Assembly (NCBI GenBank): GCA_902765975.1
Contig: CACXBO010000147.1
Location: forward strand, 1 to 30,702
DNA from: Oscillospiraceae bacterium
GTDB taxonomy: Bacteria; Bacillota; Clostridia; Oscillospirales; Oscillospiraceae
Direction of reading: 5' to 3'
Length of the DNA: 30,702 nt
Both the position numbers and the translations under genes were made by a program. The number at the start of each line of letters is the position of its first letter. Within the stretch, counting starts at the first letter, position 1. This document shows, one piece after another, positions 23,055 through 30,702 of the stretch. The notes under the pieces are model-generated. The model saw nothing but the letters and a program-made list of their open reading frames with translations. It did no database searches and was not told where the DNA came from.

Positions 23055-25327
23055 GTCTCGTCCGCCAATCTGACCTGCATGCCGGAGCTTATCGGCGCAG
23101 AGGTCGTGGTTATAAGGCAGTCGTTATACGAGAGGTCGCTCGTAACGGCTACCATCGTATCATCCTCCGCGACCTTGGTAATGGCGACACGCTCTGCTAT
23201 GTATCTCGTTGAAAGCGGGGTCTGCTTTGTGATAATTCTGAGAACGAAATCACCGTTCGTATCTGAGCGAAGCGCGCTCTTCGGGATTATCGTATCGTAG
23301 TTGCGGCTGCGCTCTCCTATCGCTATGTTTATATTCGCTCCGCTCTCCACATCGGAACCGGTCACCTCGAAAACAAGGATTCTCTTATCTCTCGGGCTCT
23401 GCGGGTCGGCGCGCATGGAAACGAGCTTAGCCTGGATATCGCTTCCGCCCCACCATCCCATGGAAACCTTTGCATTATCGCCTACTGTAACTCTATCGGC
23501 CTGCTCGGTCGTTACGGACATCTCTGCTGAGTAGCCTCTGTCCGGCACCTCTATCGTAGCGATAATCTCGCCCTTCTGCGGTGTAGTCCCCGCGGACGCG
23601 CTGACGGTTTTTACTACGCCGTTGACGTCCGACCTGACCTCAAGGCCGTTCTCCTCAGCTCCTATCGCGAGAGCGTCGAGCTTCTCCTGAGCGTCCGCCA
23701 CCTTGCCCTCCTGCTTCTCAACGGCACGCTCCGCCTTGTCAATGCCGCTGCGCATCGCCTGCAGGTCGAGATCCTTCAGCTTCTTCGAGAGCTGGTCTGA
23801 TTTCTTCTGCTCCGAGAGCTGGAACAAGGCGTCCTCAAGCTGTGTCTGGAGGTTCTCGATTTCACCCGTCAAGGTGTCGTACTTTGTCTGAACTCCGTCG
23901 GCAGCCGTCTTAGCGGCGTCGTATGCGGTCTGCGCCTTCTCCTTCTTCGAGCTTGCAGCCGCGAGAGTGCCGTTCTGGATATAATCGACGTCCTCCTGCG
24001 CGTGCTCGACCGCCTTATCTTTGGCGTTCTTTTCCTTCTGCGCTTCCTTATACGCCGTTTCAAGCGGCTCGAGGGCCTTCTTTGCCTCGTTAAGCTCACG
24101 GCTGAGCCTTGAGTACTCCGAGCTGTCGGCATTTGATTTTGCGTAGACGTCGTATGCGTCGTCGTAGGTTACGTAAGCGCTCTGCTCCCTCAGCTCCGCC
24201 TGCTTGACCTCGTTTTCAGCGTCTAAAATAGCCTGCTCTGCGGCAAGGATAGCCTTATATGCGTCGTAAGCCTCGGTATCGGTATCCTTCAGCTTCTCCG
24301 CGGCGGCCGGGATATAGGTCGGGTACTTCATGTTGAAATATGAGGTTTTATGCTCCGGAGCGGGGAAATCGGTGTCGAACGAGCCTGCGCCCTTCTCCGC
24401 CTCGTAATCGGCTATTATCATCTCCTCAGCCTTTGCGGTAACTCTCGCGTTGCCTGCGTCGTAGAGGATATGCGCGGTCTCAAGGGCAGTCTTCGCGGCT
24501 TCAACACCGTCCTTTGCCTTCTGCGTCTCAGCCTTTGCTGCGTCATAGGCGTCCCTTGCCGCCTGAACGGAGGCATAGCTGGCGTCGCCGCTCGATATCT
24601 TAGCTCTCTCAGCCTCGATCGCTTCAACCTTTGACTTCGCCTCGTTATAAGGCTCTTCGGCTGTATCGAATCTCTCCTTTGCCTTCTTTGCCTCGTTCTT
24701 TGCCTTCAAGAGCGCGTCCTGAGCCTCGTCGTATTTCTTCTGCTCAGCCTCGTAAGCCTTTTCAGCCTCCTCCAGAGCGTCTCTCGCCGTCTTAAGCGCG
24801 GTATCTGAGAAGTCGAGTTCGTCGCGCTCCTTTGTTTTCTCGCTTATTTCTTCCCTCAGCTTCTGGATATTTCGGTTTTCCTTGGTGTAGTCTGCAGCTG
24901 AGGCAGCCTCGAGAAGAGAACGCTGGTAGCTTCTCCTCGAATTCTCAAGCGAATCCTTGAGATTCTGAAGCTCGGTTTCCGCGGCCTCAAGCTCCTGCTT
25001 TGCCGTCTCTATCTCCTGTGAGTCGCCTGCGGCGAGAAGGAAGAGCAAATCGCCCGTCTCGACCTGCTGGCCGACCTTGGCATAGACCGTTCTGACCTTT
25101 CTCGTGTCCTGCATGACGACCTCAAAGCTCTCAGTCGCCTTTATCGTAGCCTGACCTCTTATCTGCGCGCTTATCGTGCCGGAATCGACATACTGCACAG
25201 CAACCTCAGGGAGATTCGCGTTCATAATCGTATTTGAGAAGAATGTAAGCACCAGCATTATCGATAGGAAAATGATAACAGCCGTCTGTACCCATCCTCT
25301 TTTCTTCGTCTTGTTTTCTTCATTCAT
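23051..25327 (-). CDS. HlyD/MacA-like membrane adaptor with very long coiled coil
   Basis: This 758-residue protein has one N-terminal membrane helix (WVQTAVIIFLSIMLVLTFF, about 12-30). The first half of a lipoyl-type domain follows (YVDSGTISAQIRGQATIKATES to GQQVETGDLLFLL), then about 460 residues rich in Ala, Glu and Lys with heptad character (about 103-565). The second lipoyl half (LEVRSDVNGVVKTVSASAGTTPQKGEIIATIEV) and beta-barrel/membrane-proximal domains follow. This is the plan of MacA/HlyD adaptors, but their hairpins are usually far shorter. A non-coil patch lies near the middle (YFNMKYPTYIPAA). The gene lies 31 bases after the second permease gene and overlaps the MacB-like gene by four bases. 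No matching exporter ATPase or TolC is present. Confidence 0.82.
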   Translation of the reverse strand: MNEENKTKKRGWVQTAVIIFLSIMLVLTFFSNTIMNANLPEVAVQYVDSGTISAQIRGQATIKATESFEVVMQDTRKVRTVYAKVGQQVETGDLLFLLAAGDSQEIETAKQELEAAETELQNLKDSLENSRRSYQRSLLEAASAADYTKENRNIQKLREEISEKTKERDELDFSDTALKTARDALEEAEKAYEAEQKKYDEAQDALLKAKNEAKKAKERFDTAEEPYNEAKSKVEAIEAERAKISSGDASYASVQAARDAYDAAKAETQKAKDGVEAAKTALETAHILYDAGNARVTAKAEEMIIADYEAEKGAGSFDTDFPAPEHKTSYFNMKYPTYIPAAAEKLKDTDTEAYDAYKAILAAEQAILDAENEVKQAELREQSAYVTYDDAYDVYAKSNADSSEYSRLSRELNEAKKALEPLETAYKEAQKEKNAKDKAVEHAQEDVDYIQNGTLAAASSKKEKAQTAYDAAKTAADGVQTKYDTLTGEIENLQTQLEDALFQLSEQKKSDQLSKKLKDLDLQAMRSGIDKAERAVEKQEGKVADAQEKLDALAIGAEENGLEVRSDVNGVVKTVSASAGTTPQKGEIIATIEVPDRGYSAEMSVTTEQADRVTVGDNAKVSMGWWGGSDIQAKLVSMRADPQSPRDKRILVFEVTGSDVESGANINIAIGERSRNYDTIIPKSALRSDTNGDFVLRIITKQTPLSTRYIAERVAITKVAEDDTMVAVTSDLSYNDCLITTTSAPISSGMQVRLADET

Positions 25328-25358
25328 TGAGACGTCTTCCTTTCCTTTTCTTTTACGG

Positions 25359-26240
25359 TCATCCCTTAACGGAGCCCTGATGCGCTATTCCCTCCACAAG
25401 GTAATCCTCGCCGCCGAGGAAGAGGAGGAGCGTCGGTATCATATAAAACGTTGCAACTGCGAAGGCGAGTCCGACTTCTCCCGCGTTTATCTGGGAGAGG
25501 AAAACGCTCAGCGGCTGCTGGTCGGGGTCAGGCAGAAGGATAAGCGCCTGCTCGACCATATTCCAGTAATCGATGAAAACGAGTATCGCGATGGAGAACA
25601 GAGCGGCTCTGCACTGCGGCAGACATACCCTTGTGAAAACCCTCCATTCGCTCGCTCCGTCAAGCTTTGCCGCCTCAATGAGGCTCTTCGGTATCCTGCG
25701 CATAAATTTCGTTAGCAGGAAAACGGAAAACGGCGCGAAGGCTCCCGGCAGTATTATCGACCATCGGGTACCTACTAGCCCGAGCGCGTCGCTTACAAGA
25801 TAGTTCGGAACAAGAGTGACCTGATACGGCATCAACATCAGTATAACGTATGAAAAGAAGATCGCCGCTCTCGCCTTGCCCCTCCAACGCGTAAAGCCGT
25901 AGGCCGCTATGGACGCAACCGCAAGCTGGAAGAGGACAACGGGAATAGTAAGAAGGGCGCTGTTCCAGAACTTGAAAAGAAAATCGGGACTCTTTATAAG
26001 AGCCGTTACATACTGAGAAACAGTCACCTTTTCGGGGATGAATTTCAGGTTGACCTTCTCGGAAACGTAGCTGTGACCTGCCCTCGCCGTGCCGAAAACT
26101 GCGCCGTAGTTCGCCTCTATCTCGCTCTCGGTCATAAACGAGTTCGTAATCGTAAGAATAGTCGGAGTGAGAAAAGCGACGGCAAAGATAAGGCAGGCGA
26201 TGAATACGGCAGTCCTTCCCGCAATATTCTTTTTCTTCAT
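25359..26240 (-). CDS. carbohydrate ABC transporter permease, MalG-like
   Basis: This is the second membrane subunit of a sugar-type (CUT1) importer. The 293-residue sequence has six predicted helices and the EAA loop that contacts the ATPase (LIEAAKLDGASEWRVFTRVCLPQ). The N-terminal FLTPTILTITNSFMTESEI is typical of MalG-type subunits. The stretch between the first two helices is longer than usual (GAVFGTARAGHSYVSEKVNLKF). It overlaps the first permease gene by four bases (ATGA, 26237-26240). The substrate cannot be deduced from the sequence. Confidence 0.92.
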   Translation of the reverse strand: MKKKNIAGRTAVFIACLIFAVAFLTPTILTITNSFMTESEIEANYGAVFGTARAGHSYVSEKVNLKFIPEKVTVSQYVTALIKSPDFLFKFWNSALLTIPVVLFQLAVASIAAYGFTRWRGKARAAIFFSYVILMLMPYQVTLVPNYLVSDALGLVGTRWSIILPGAFAPFSVFLLTKFMRRIPKSLIEAAKLDGASEWRVFTRVCLPQCRAALFSIAILVFIDYWNMVEQALILLPDPDQQPLSVFLSQINAGEVGLAFAVATFYMIPTLLLFLGGEDYLVEGIAHQGSVKG

Positions 26241-27223
26241 CCCTCCACGTCCTTTCCGAACCAGTTCTCCACTATGAACAGGACGGCGATGATGATCACC
26301 ATCGCTATCGCCATCAGCACGGCGGCAGCCGAGAGCTTCTGGTAGTTCAGAGCGTTGAACATATTGTTCATAAAGTGCTGCAGAGTGTACAGCTTTTCAT
26401 AAGGGTAGCTTCCGGCCAGAAGGTAGACCTCGCGGAACACCTTGAAGCTGTTAATAAGGCTCAGTATAGCGACGAAGAGTATGGTCGGCGACAGGTATCT
26501 GAGCTTTATACCGAAGAATTTATAAAGCGGGGACGCGCCCTCGACGTCCGCGACCTCAAGAAGCTCTCCGGGCACGTTCGCAAGCGCGGACATAAATAGG
26601 ATCATATTGTATCCGAGGTTCTTCCAGAGGAAGAGGACTATTACAACCCACTGCGCGTAATCTGAGTTCAGCCAGTCGATCTTGTCCGCCCCGAAAAGCG
26701 CCGTAAAGTCGTTCAGCACTCCGTTATTTGAGAACACCACCTGCCAGATCAGAACTACCGATGCGACAGGCACCATCATCGGGCTCAGGAAAAACGTCCT
26801 GAATTTGCTTTTTCCCGGTATCCTCGCCTCAAGCAGAAGCGCCAGAGTCAGAGAGAGGATAACCGAGAGCGGAACAACGAGAAGCGAAAGAGTTCCCGTA
26901 TTCTTTGCCGCGAGCAGAAAGCCCGGGTTCTGCAAAAGGTTTTTATAGTTATCAAAGCCGGCGAACGACGGATCGAGATTGCTTTTCGTGAAGCTGTAGT
27001 AGATGACCACTCCGAACGGGAGCACGAAGAAAAGCATAACTCCCATAAAGCTCGGTCCGAGGAAGCCTATGCTTGTGAGGAATTCGCGCGTCCTCGTTCT
27101 CTTTATCGCACGCCGCTGCTCAGGCGAAAGCTCTGCGCTCACCTCGCGTATCCGCTCTCTCACCCTCCGCTTTTCAGCGCGGGCTTCCCGCCATTTCTTA
27201 AAAGGATTTGAAATCTCACTCAC
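26237..27223 (-). CDS. carbohydrate ABC transporter permease, MalF-like
   Basis: This is the first membrane subunit of the CUT1-type importer. The 328-residue sequence has a charged, Arg/Glu-rich cytoplasmic N-terminus (about 1-47), then FLGPSFMGVMLFFVLPFGVVIYYSF and further helices. The EAA-type loop is LLEVADVEGASPLYKFFGIKLRYLSP. The start is GTG 27223, nine bases after the solute-binding-protein stop; AGAGG lies very close upstream, and no better in-frame start exists before the first helix. Translational coupling to the preceding gene probably compensates for the weak site spacing. Confidence 0.92.
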   Translation of the reverse strand: MSEISNPFKKWREARAEKRRVRERIREVSAELSPEQRRAIKRTRTREFLTSIGFLGPSFMGVMLFFVLPFGVVIYYSFTKSNLDPSFAGFDNYKNLLQNPGFLLAAKNTGTLSLLVVPLSVILSLTLALLLEARIPGKSKFRTFFLSPMMVPVASVVLIWQVVFSNNGVLNDFTALFGADKIDWLNSDYAQWVVIVLFLWKNLGYNMILFMSALANVPGELLEVADVEGASPLYKFFGIKLRYLSPTILFVAILSLINSFKVFREVYLLAGSYPYEKLYTLQHFMNNMFNALNYQKLSAAAVLMAIAMVIIIAVLFIVENWFGKDVEG

Positions 27224-27231
27224 TTCCTCTC

Positions 27232-29676
27232 TTATCTCTGCTCGTTAACGTATAGGAACGCTCTGGAGTTTATCGCCTTTGCCGCGTCCTGTGCGCTCTG
27301 CTGCCCGGAAAAATATGCGCTTGCTCTGTCGACAATAATCTCATATATAGCGTCGTCAAAGCCGTATATCCTCGTCGTCTCATTTATGAGCGAGGTAATC
27401 TTTTCGACCTGCTCGTCGGTAAGGTGGTAAATCTGTCCGCCGCCTAAGCCAACGCTATCCGAAACCGCGATCTTGGCGTCGTAATAAACTTCCCCGAAGC
27501 CGCCCCATCCCTTCGGCTCCTCGATCTTCTCGCCGTTCTCATCCAGGATATATGCGCCGCGCTCGTCGCGCCTGTAAACCGGAGTCCTTGCCTCAAGAAG
27601 CTTTCTGTCGAACGCCGCCTTGTTGGACGGAAACCCGTACATGGCCCTGGACTGGTAAGACTCAGACAGGAAACGGCTCATAAACTCCCACGCGCCCGCC
27701 TTATCGGCGCAGGTCGCGCTCATGGCAATTCCCATATTGGTTGAAAACGCGCTTCCGACTCCGCTCTCAACGGGATAGCCGACAAAGGTCATATCCCCGC
27801 CCATGCTCATCTCGTTACGGCGCCATTCGATAAAGTCGCCTATATCCAATACCTCAAGAAGCTGGTAGCCCTCAAGTATCGCGCTTGAGCCGGGGAACGG
27901 GTCTCCCTGCTCTTCCCTGTAGTATTTTTCCGCGTCGAAGGTCGCGGGGAACATATTCGCAAATTCCAGTATTCCGACGAAATTCGGGCTGTTGAAGCTC
28001 ACCTGACCGTTAGACCAGTTTACGAAGCCGTCGAGCATTATAGCGCAAACATCGTGCAGAGCGTCGCTCTTCGTGTATTCAACGCTGAATACCGTTGCCT
28101 CCGGCCACAGCGTTTTGTATGCGCGCATTAGCTCCTTCATATTCCAGCCCATATGGTCTCCGACTACGTCCGTCTGACCTGCTACCGTACGCACAGTGAA
28201 GGACGGCGATATCTGATACAGCTTTCCTTCAGTCGACAGGGCGTTGAAGAAGGGCTCGACTACGCCCTGTCTTCCGTAAGTGGATTCTATGTACGGCCAG
28301 AGATCCTCAAGATATCCCTTCGCGCTGAGCTGGCGCATCGGCATATCCGTGCAGGAGAATAAATCCGGTATCTTACCAGACAAAAGCTCAGTTGTAAGCT
28401 TCTTCAGTGCTCCCTCGCTCGAGCCCTTGCCATTGTCGTCGTCGAACTGCGAGTAGTCTATGACCTCAATGCGGTACTTCTGGCTCGTTCTGTTAAACTT
28501 AATTATTTCGCGGCGCACATTGCTGTCGAGTCCGAGGCAAGCATAGGAAAGATACGTCTTCTCCGGCAGGCTCTCCGTTCTGACCTTGTAGATCCTGTAC
28601 ATTCCGGTGGTCTCGCCCTGGTCGTCGTACTGCGTTGAGAATGCAAGAACGCTGCCCTCATCGGTGACTATGAGGTTTTCAAGGTAGTCCGCGTCAACGT
28701 CGCAGTTTGTGAAGTTGAACAGAAGCTCCGACTCTCCGCTGTCCATTTTGAGCCCCATAAAGTTGAGCCCGTTCGTATAGAAATAGTCGTACTCGTCGTT
28801 GCCCATGTATAGCCTGTTTGATGAAATGGACGGAAGCATCTCCGGCTCGTCAAGCTTGCCTGCGGCAATATTGATTCTCGACACCATCATTGTTTCGCCG
28901 CCGTCGCCCCATTCGGTGCTTGTTACGCCTACCGAACCGTCGCTCATCCTTACCGATGAGCTGAACCAGGATTCGCCCGTTATCATTGCCCTGAAGTCGC
29001 CGGACTTGTCAAGGCAGATTATCGTATCTCCTCCTACCAGATAGAGATTACCGAGAGCGTCAGCTATCATATCGTTGACGTAAAAGCCGTAAGCATTCTC
29101 TTCTTCGCCCAGGAACCTGGTCAGATCAGAGGATAATATCTTATTCCCGTCATAATCCAGTTTTGAAAGAGTGTAGCTCTGCTTAGACTCATAGTAGTCC
29201 CAGTACTTATCGCCGACATCCTCCCGTGTCATTCCCTCCGGAAGATTTACTCGGCTCATATATGCCTGCTCGCATATCCACATTCCGTCCGTCGAAGCAA
29301 GAAAAGCCTGAACGTTGTTTCTCCCGTCCCAGCCATCCTCGACCGGCGAAGGGGCAAACTCAGCTATCACCTTCAGGTCCGTTCCGTCAAGCGCCATGCT
29401 GTTCACGTGGTATATACTGTTCTCTCGGTAACTGTACTCGCCCGTTTCCTCGTCAAGCACCTCTTCATAGCCGCTCGTAAACGACAGGTAATACACCCTC
29501 CTTCCGGAGTATGCAAAGCCCCTTATGCTTTGATCCTCGCTCTGCAGCTGGGTAAAGGCGGAGGTATACGTAAATTCCGGTCTCTCCTCAGCTCCCGGGT
29601 TCTCTTTTTTCCCGCAGCCGGTAAAAAGAGATATCGTTATCACGGCGGCAAGAAGAAGCGCCGTCAGTCTCTTCAT
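27232..29676 (-). CDS. beta-propeller/solute-binding lipoprotein fusion of a sugar ABC importer
   Basis: This 814-residue lipoprotein has a signal peptide and lipobox LFTGC (Cys21). Residues about 35-370 form repeated short beta units (GFAYSGRRVYYLSF, NDMIADALGNLYLVGGDTII, VRMSDGSVGVTSTEW, NLIVTDEGSVLAFST) that look like blades of a beta-propeller. Residues about 374-814 resemble an extracellular solute-binding protein of the sugar class (REIIKFNRTSQKYRIEVIDYSQ, KKLTTELLSGKIPDLFSC, STNMGIAMSATCADKAGAWEFMSRFL). Usual sugar-binding proteins are 400-450 residues, so the propeller is an added domain. AGGAGG lies nine bases before ATG 29676; ATG 29706 is upstream of that site. It is first of the six ABC genes and lies 45 bases after the sirtuin gene. 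The ligand is unknown. Confidence 0.88.
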   Translation of the reverse strand: MKRLTALLLAAVITISLFTGCGKKENPGAEERPEFTYTSAFTQLQSEDQSIRGFAYSGRRVYYLSFTSGYEEVLDEETGEYSYRENSIYHVNSMALDGTDLKVIAEFAPSPVEDGWDGRNNVQAFLASTDGMWICEQAYMSRVNLPEGMTREDVGDKYWDYYESKQSYTLSKLDYDGNKILSSDLTRFLGEEENAYGFYVNDMIADALGNLYLVGGDTIICLDKSGDFRAMITGESWFSSSVRMSDGSVGVTSTEWGDGGETMMVSRINIAAGKLDEPEMLPSISSNRLYMGNDEYDYFYTNGLNFMGLKMDSGESELLFNFTNCDVDADYLENLIVTDEGSVLAFSTQYDDQGETTGMYRIYKVRTESLPEKTYLSYACLGLDSNVRREIIKFNRTSQKYRIEVIDYSQFDDDNGKGSSEGALKKLTTELLSGKIPDLFSCTDMPMRQLSAKGYLEDLWPYIESTYGRQGVVEPFFNALSTEGKLYQISPSFTVRTVAGQTDVVGDHMGWNMKELMRAYKTLWPEATVFSVEYTKSDALHDVCAIMLDGFVNWSNGQVSFNSPNFVGILEFANMFPATFDAEKYYREEQGDPFPGSSAILEGYQLLEVLDIGDFIEWRRNEMSMGGDMTFVGYPVESGVGSAFSTNMGIAMSATCADKAGAWEFMSRFLSESYQSRAMYGFPSNKAAFDRKLLEARTPVYRRDERGAYILDENGEKIEEPKGWGGFGEVYYDAKIAVSDSVGLGGGQIYHLTDEQVEKITSLINETTRIYGFDDAIYEIIVDRASAYFSGQQSAQDAAKAINSRAFLYVNEQR

Positions 29677-29737
29677 AAGCTGTATCCTCCTATAGCATAG
29701 TTTCAAAAGTCCACGCTGTTCTCAAAGCTTCGAGAAC
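29677..29737 (-). promoter_or_regulatory. sirtuin-ABC operon spacer with weak hairpin
   Basis: The 45-base gap and sirtuin stop region contain a six-base inverted repeat GTTCTC / GAGAAC (29718-29723 and 29732-29737) spanning the stop codon, without a T-run directly after it. No convincing promoter is visible, only a weak TTGAGA with no well-spaced -10. The ABC operon may therefore be read partly from the sirtuin promoter, or from a promoter I cannot recognise. Confidence 0.3.
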
Positions 29738-30438
29738 ACCTCGCCTATCCTGCCCTTTATCGCAAGGTCGGCTGAATTGTCGAGCCCCGTGGGCGAGAGG
29801 TTTATAACTGCAAGCCAGCGCCCTCCGAAATATCTCACAAGTCCGGCAGCCGGATAAACGACAAGGCTCGTGCCGCCCACTATCAGCATATCCGCTCTCT
29901 CGATGGCGTTAACGCTCTTTCTCAGCACCTTATCGTCGAGCATCTCCTCATAAAGAACGATATCCGGCCTCACTATCCCGCCGCACTCGCAGCGAGGAAC
30001 GCCTGTAGCCCTCTGGCAGAAGTCGGCGGAGTAGCGCATGCCGCATTTTGAGCAATAGTTCCGCAGGAGCGAGCCGTGGAGCTCAAGGACGTTCTTCGAG
30101 CCTGCGGCCTGATGGAGCCCGTCAATATTCTGTGTGATGACAGCCTTCAGCTTGCCTCTCTCCTCCAGCTTTGCGAGATAGAGATGCGCGGCGTTGGGTT
30201 TCGCGTCGCGGACTATGAGCTTGTCTCTGTAGAATCTGTAAAACTCCTCGGGATTCCTTTCAAAAAAGCTTCTCGAAATGATCTCCTCCGGCGGGTATTT
30301 GTATTTCTGGTTATACAAGCCGTCGACGCTCCGGAAATCGGGGATCCCGCTCTCCGTGGACACTCCTGCGCCCCCGAAGAAAACGATGTTTTCAGAGTTT
30401 TCTATCATTTCCCGGAGCCGTGAAATCTTTTCTTCCAC
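29722..30438 (-). CDS. cobB: NAD-dependent protein deacylase, sirtuin (CobB/NpdA type)
   Basis: Sirtuins remove acetyl or other acyl groups from lysines using NAD+. Motifs are the NAD-binding GAGVSTESGIPDFR (23-36), TQNIDGLH (102-109), the catalytic His in ELHGS (His121), a zinc site of Cys129, Cys132, Cys150 and Cys152 (CSKC and CEC), and GGTSLVVYPAAGL. The 238-residue length is normal for the single-domain bacterial class. I chose GTG 30438, which has AAAGG ten bases upstream and yields MEEKISRLREMI, like other clostridial members. ATG 30447 would add three residues but sits one base after that site. It has its own promoter. Confidence 0.94.
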   Translation of the reverse strand: MEEKISRLREMIENSENIVFFGGAGVSTESGIPDFRSVDGLYNQKYKYPPEEIISRSFFERNPEEFYRFYRDKLIVRDAKPNAAHLYLAKLEERGKLKAVITQNIDGLHQAAGSKNVLELHGSLLRNYCSKCGMRYSADFCQRATGVPRCECGGIVRPDIVLYEEMLDDKVLRKSVNAIERADMLIVGGTSLVVYPAAGLVRYFGGRWLAVINLSPTGLDNSADLAIKGRIGEVFSKL

Positions 30439-30493
30439 TATTATCATCCTTTATTTTGTTGTAGCGTTCCGCCGGCAATCAATATACTGTATT

Positions 30494-30521
30494 ATTATAT
30501 CATACGAATTGGAAAAATCAA
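30494..30521 (-). promoter_or_regulatory. promoter of the sirtuin gene
   Basis: On the minus strand TTGATT (30516-30521) and a perfect TATAAT (30494-30499) are separated by 16 bases. The start site would lie about 50 bases before the sirtuin start. Confidence 0.65.
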
Positions 30522-30550
30522 CAGTTTGCCGCTGATTTGAGCAAAAAAAC

Positions 30551-30584
30551 TGTGTGTGTTTATTAATTGTGTGTGTTTATTAAT
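30551..30584. repeat. perfect 17-bp tandem direct repeat
   Basis: Two exact, directly adjacent copies of TGTGTGTGTTTATTAAT occupy 30551-30567 and 30568-30584, upstream of the sirtuin promoter. The unit is TG-rich then AT-rich. It could be a slippage-prone repeat or a pair of protein-binding sites; nothing else in the sequence decides this. Confidence 0.9.
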
Positions 30585-30702
30585 GATGTGCGACAGCATC
30601 GAAAGGAACTTATGCGAGGCATAGAGGTATTCTCAGCTTTTGCATTTTCTGTCACACTTCATTGTATAATCTGCACAACGCCGGCTTCAAAAAAAGCAAT
30701 TA
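30585..30702. other. right-edge AT-rich non-coding region
   Basis: No gene is supported here. A plus-strand frame opens at ATG 30612 after AAAGGA and runs to the window end for 30 codons, but its translation resembles no family known to me. The same stretch holds a TATAAT (30665-30670) with a poorly spaced TTGCAT (30640-30645), which suggests a promoter region for a plus-strand gene beyond the edge. Confidence 0.35.

Noticed and set aside
23051..25327. alternative reading of the long Ala/Glu/Lys protein as an SMC-like or phage tape-measure protein
   Set aside because: The flanking lipoyl halves, N-terminal membrane helix and C-terminal barrel region fit an HlyD/MacA adaptor better, and no ATPase head or phage genes are present.
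30612..30702. partial plus-strand coding region at the right edge
   Set aside because: It has only 30 codons, AT-rich promoter-like sequence inside it and no family resemblance; mentioned as possible but not called as a gene.
1..30702. CRISPR arrays, tRNA or rRNA genes, insertion sequences
   Set aside because: No repeat-spacer pattern, cloverleaf sequence, ribosomal RNA stretch, transposase or terminal inverted repeats were seen; the only clear tandem repeat is the two-copy unit at 30551-30584.

Overview
The window looks like chromosomal DNA from an anaerobic Clostridia-type Firmicute, with an Oscillospirales-like gut lineage as the best guess. The reasons are the ylxM-ffh-rpsP-khpA-rimM-trmD block, RNase Y, a clostridial Rnf complex with a long multi-cluster RnfB, MsmX/UgpC-type sugar-ABC genes, strong Shine-Dalgarno sites and sigma-A-type promoters. 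Species assignment is inference. I see no tRNA, rRNA, insertion sequence, prophage or CRISPR array.

Layout. (1) 57-4125, plus strand: targeting and translation genes ylxM, ffh, rpsP, khpA, a terminator, rimM, and a trmD carrying a GNAT acetyltransferase domain fused in frame at its C-terminus. The rplS gene that usually follows trmD is absent. (2) 4162-8101, minus strand: a CPA2-type cation/proton antiporter, then a metal-efflux operon (ArsR/CadC-type sensor, free-standing HMA protein, CPC-type P1B-ATPase). That operon has a near-consensus promoter and a perfect 10-bp inverted-repeat operator. (3) 8108-9220, minus strand: a short LUD-domain protein and a small lipoprotein, each with promoter and terminator. 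(4) 9299-17740, minus strand: an apparent eight-gene respiratory operon, rnfC, an rnfD-rnfG fusion, rnfE, rnfA, rnfB, nrfA, resB, ccsA. It joins the ferredoxin:NAD+ ion pump to a pentaheme nitrite reductase and the System II cytochrome c maturation pair; no nrfH is present. (5) 17904-20819, minus strand: rny and an alanine/glycine:cation symporter. (6) 20864-29676, minus strand: a carbohydrate-type ABC importer operon with a beta-propeller/solute-binding lipoprotein fusion, two permeases and an MsmX/UgpC-like ATPase. Inserted between permeases and ATPase are a 758-residue HlyD/MacA-like adaptor with a very long coiled coil and a two-TM MacB-periplasmic-domain-like protein. (7) 29722-30438, minus strand: a CobB-type sirtuin. 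An AT-rich non-coding right edge follows, with a perfect 17-bp tandem repeat.

The most unusual units are the hybrid importer with exporter-type adaptor parts (20864-29676), the nrfA-containing rnf operon with its RnfD-RnfG fusion and Cys-tailed RnfE, and the TrmD-GNAT fusion. Gene families were recognised by eye from motifs; no database search was run.
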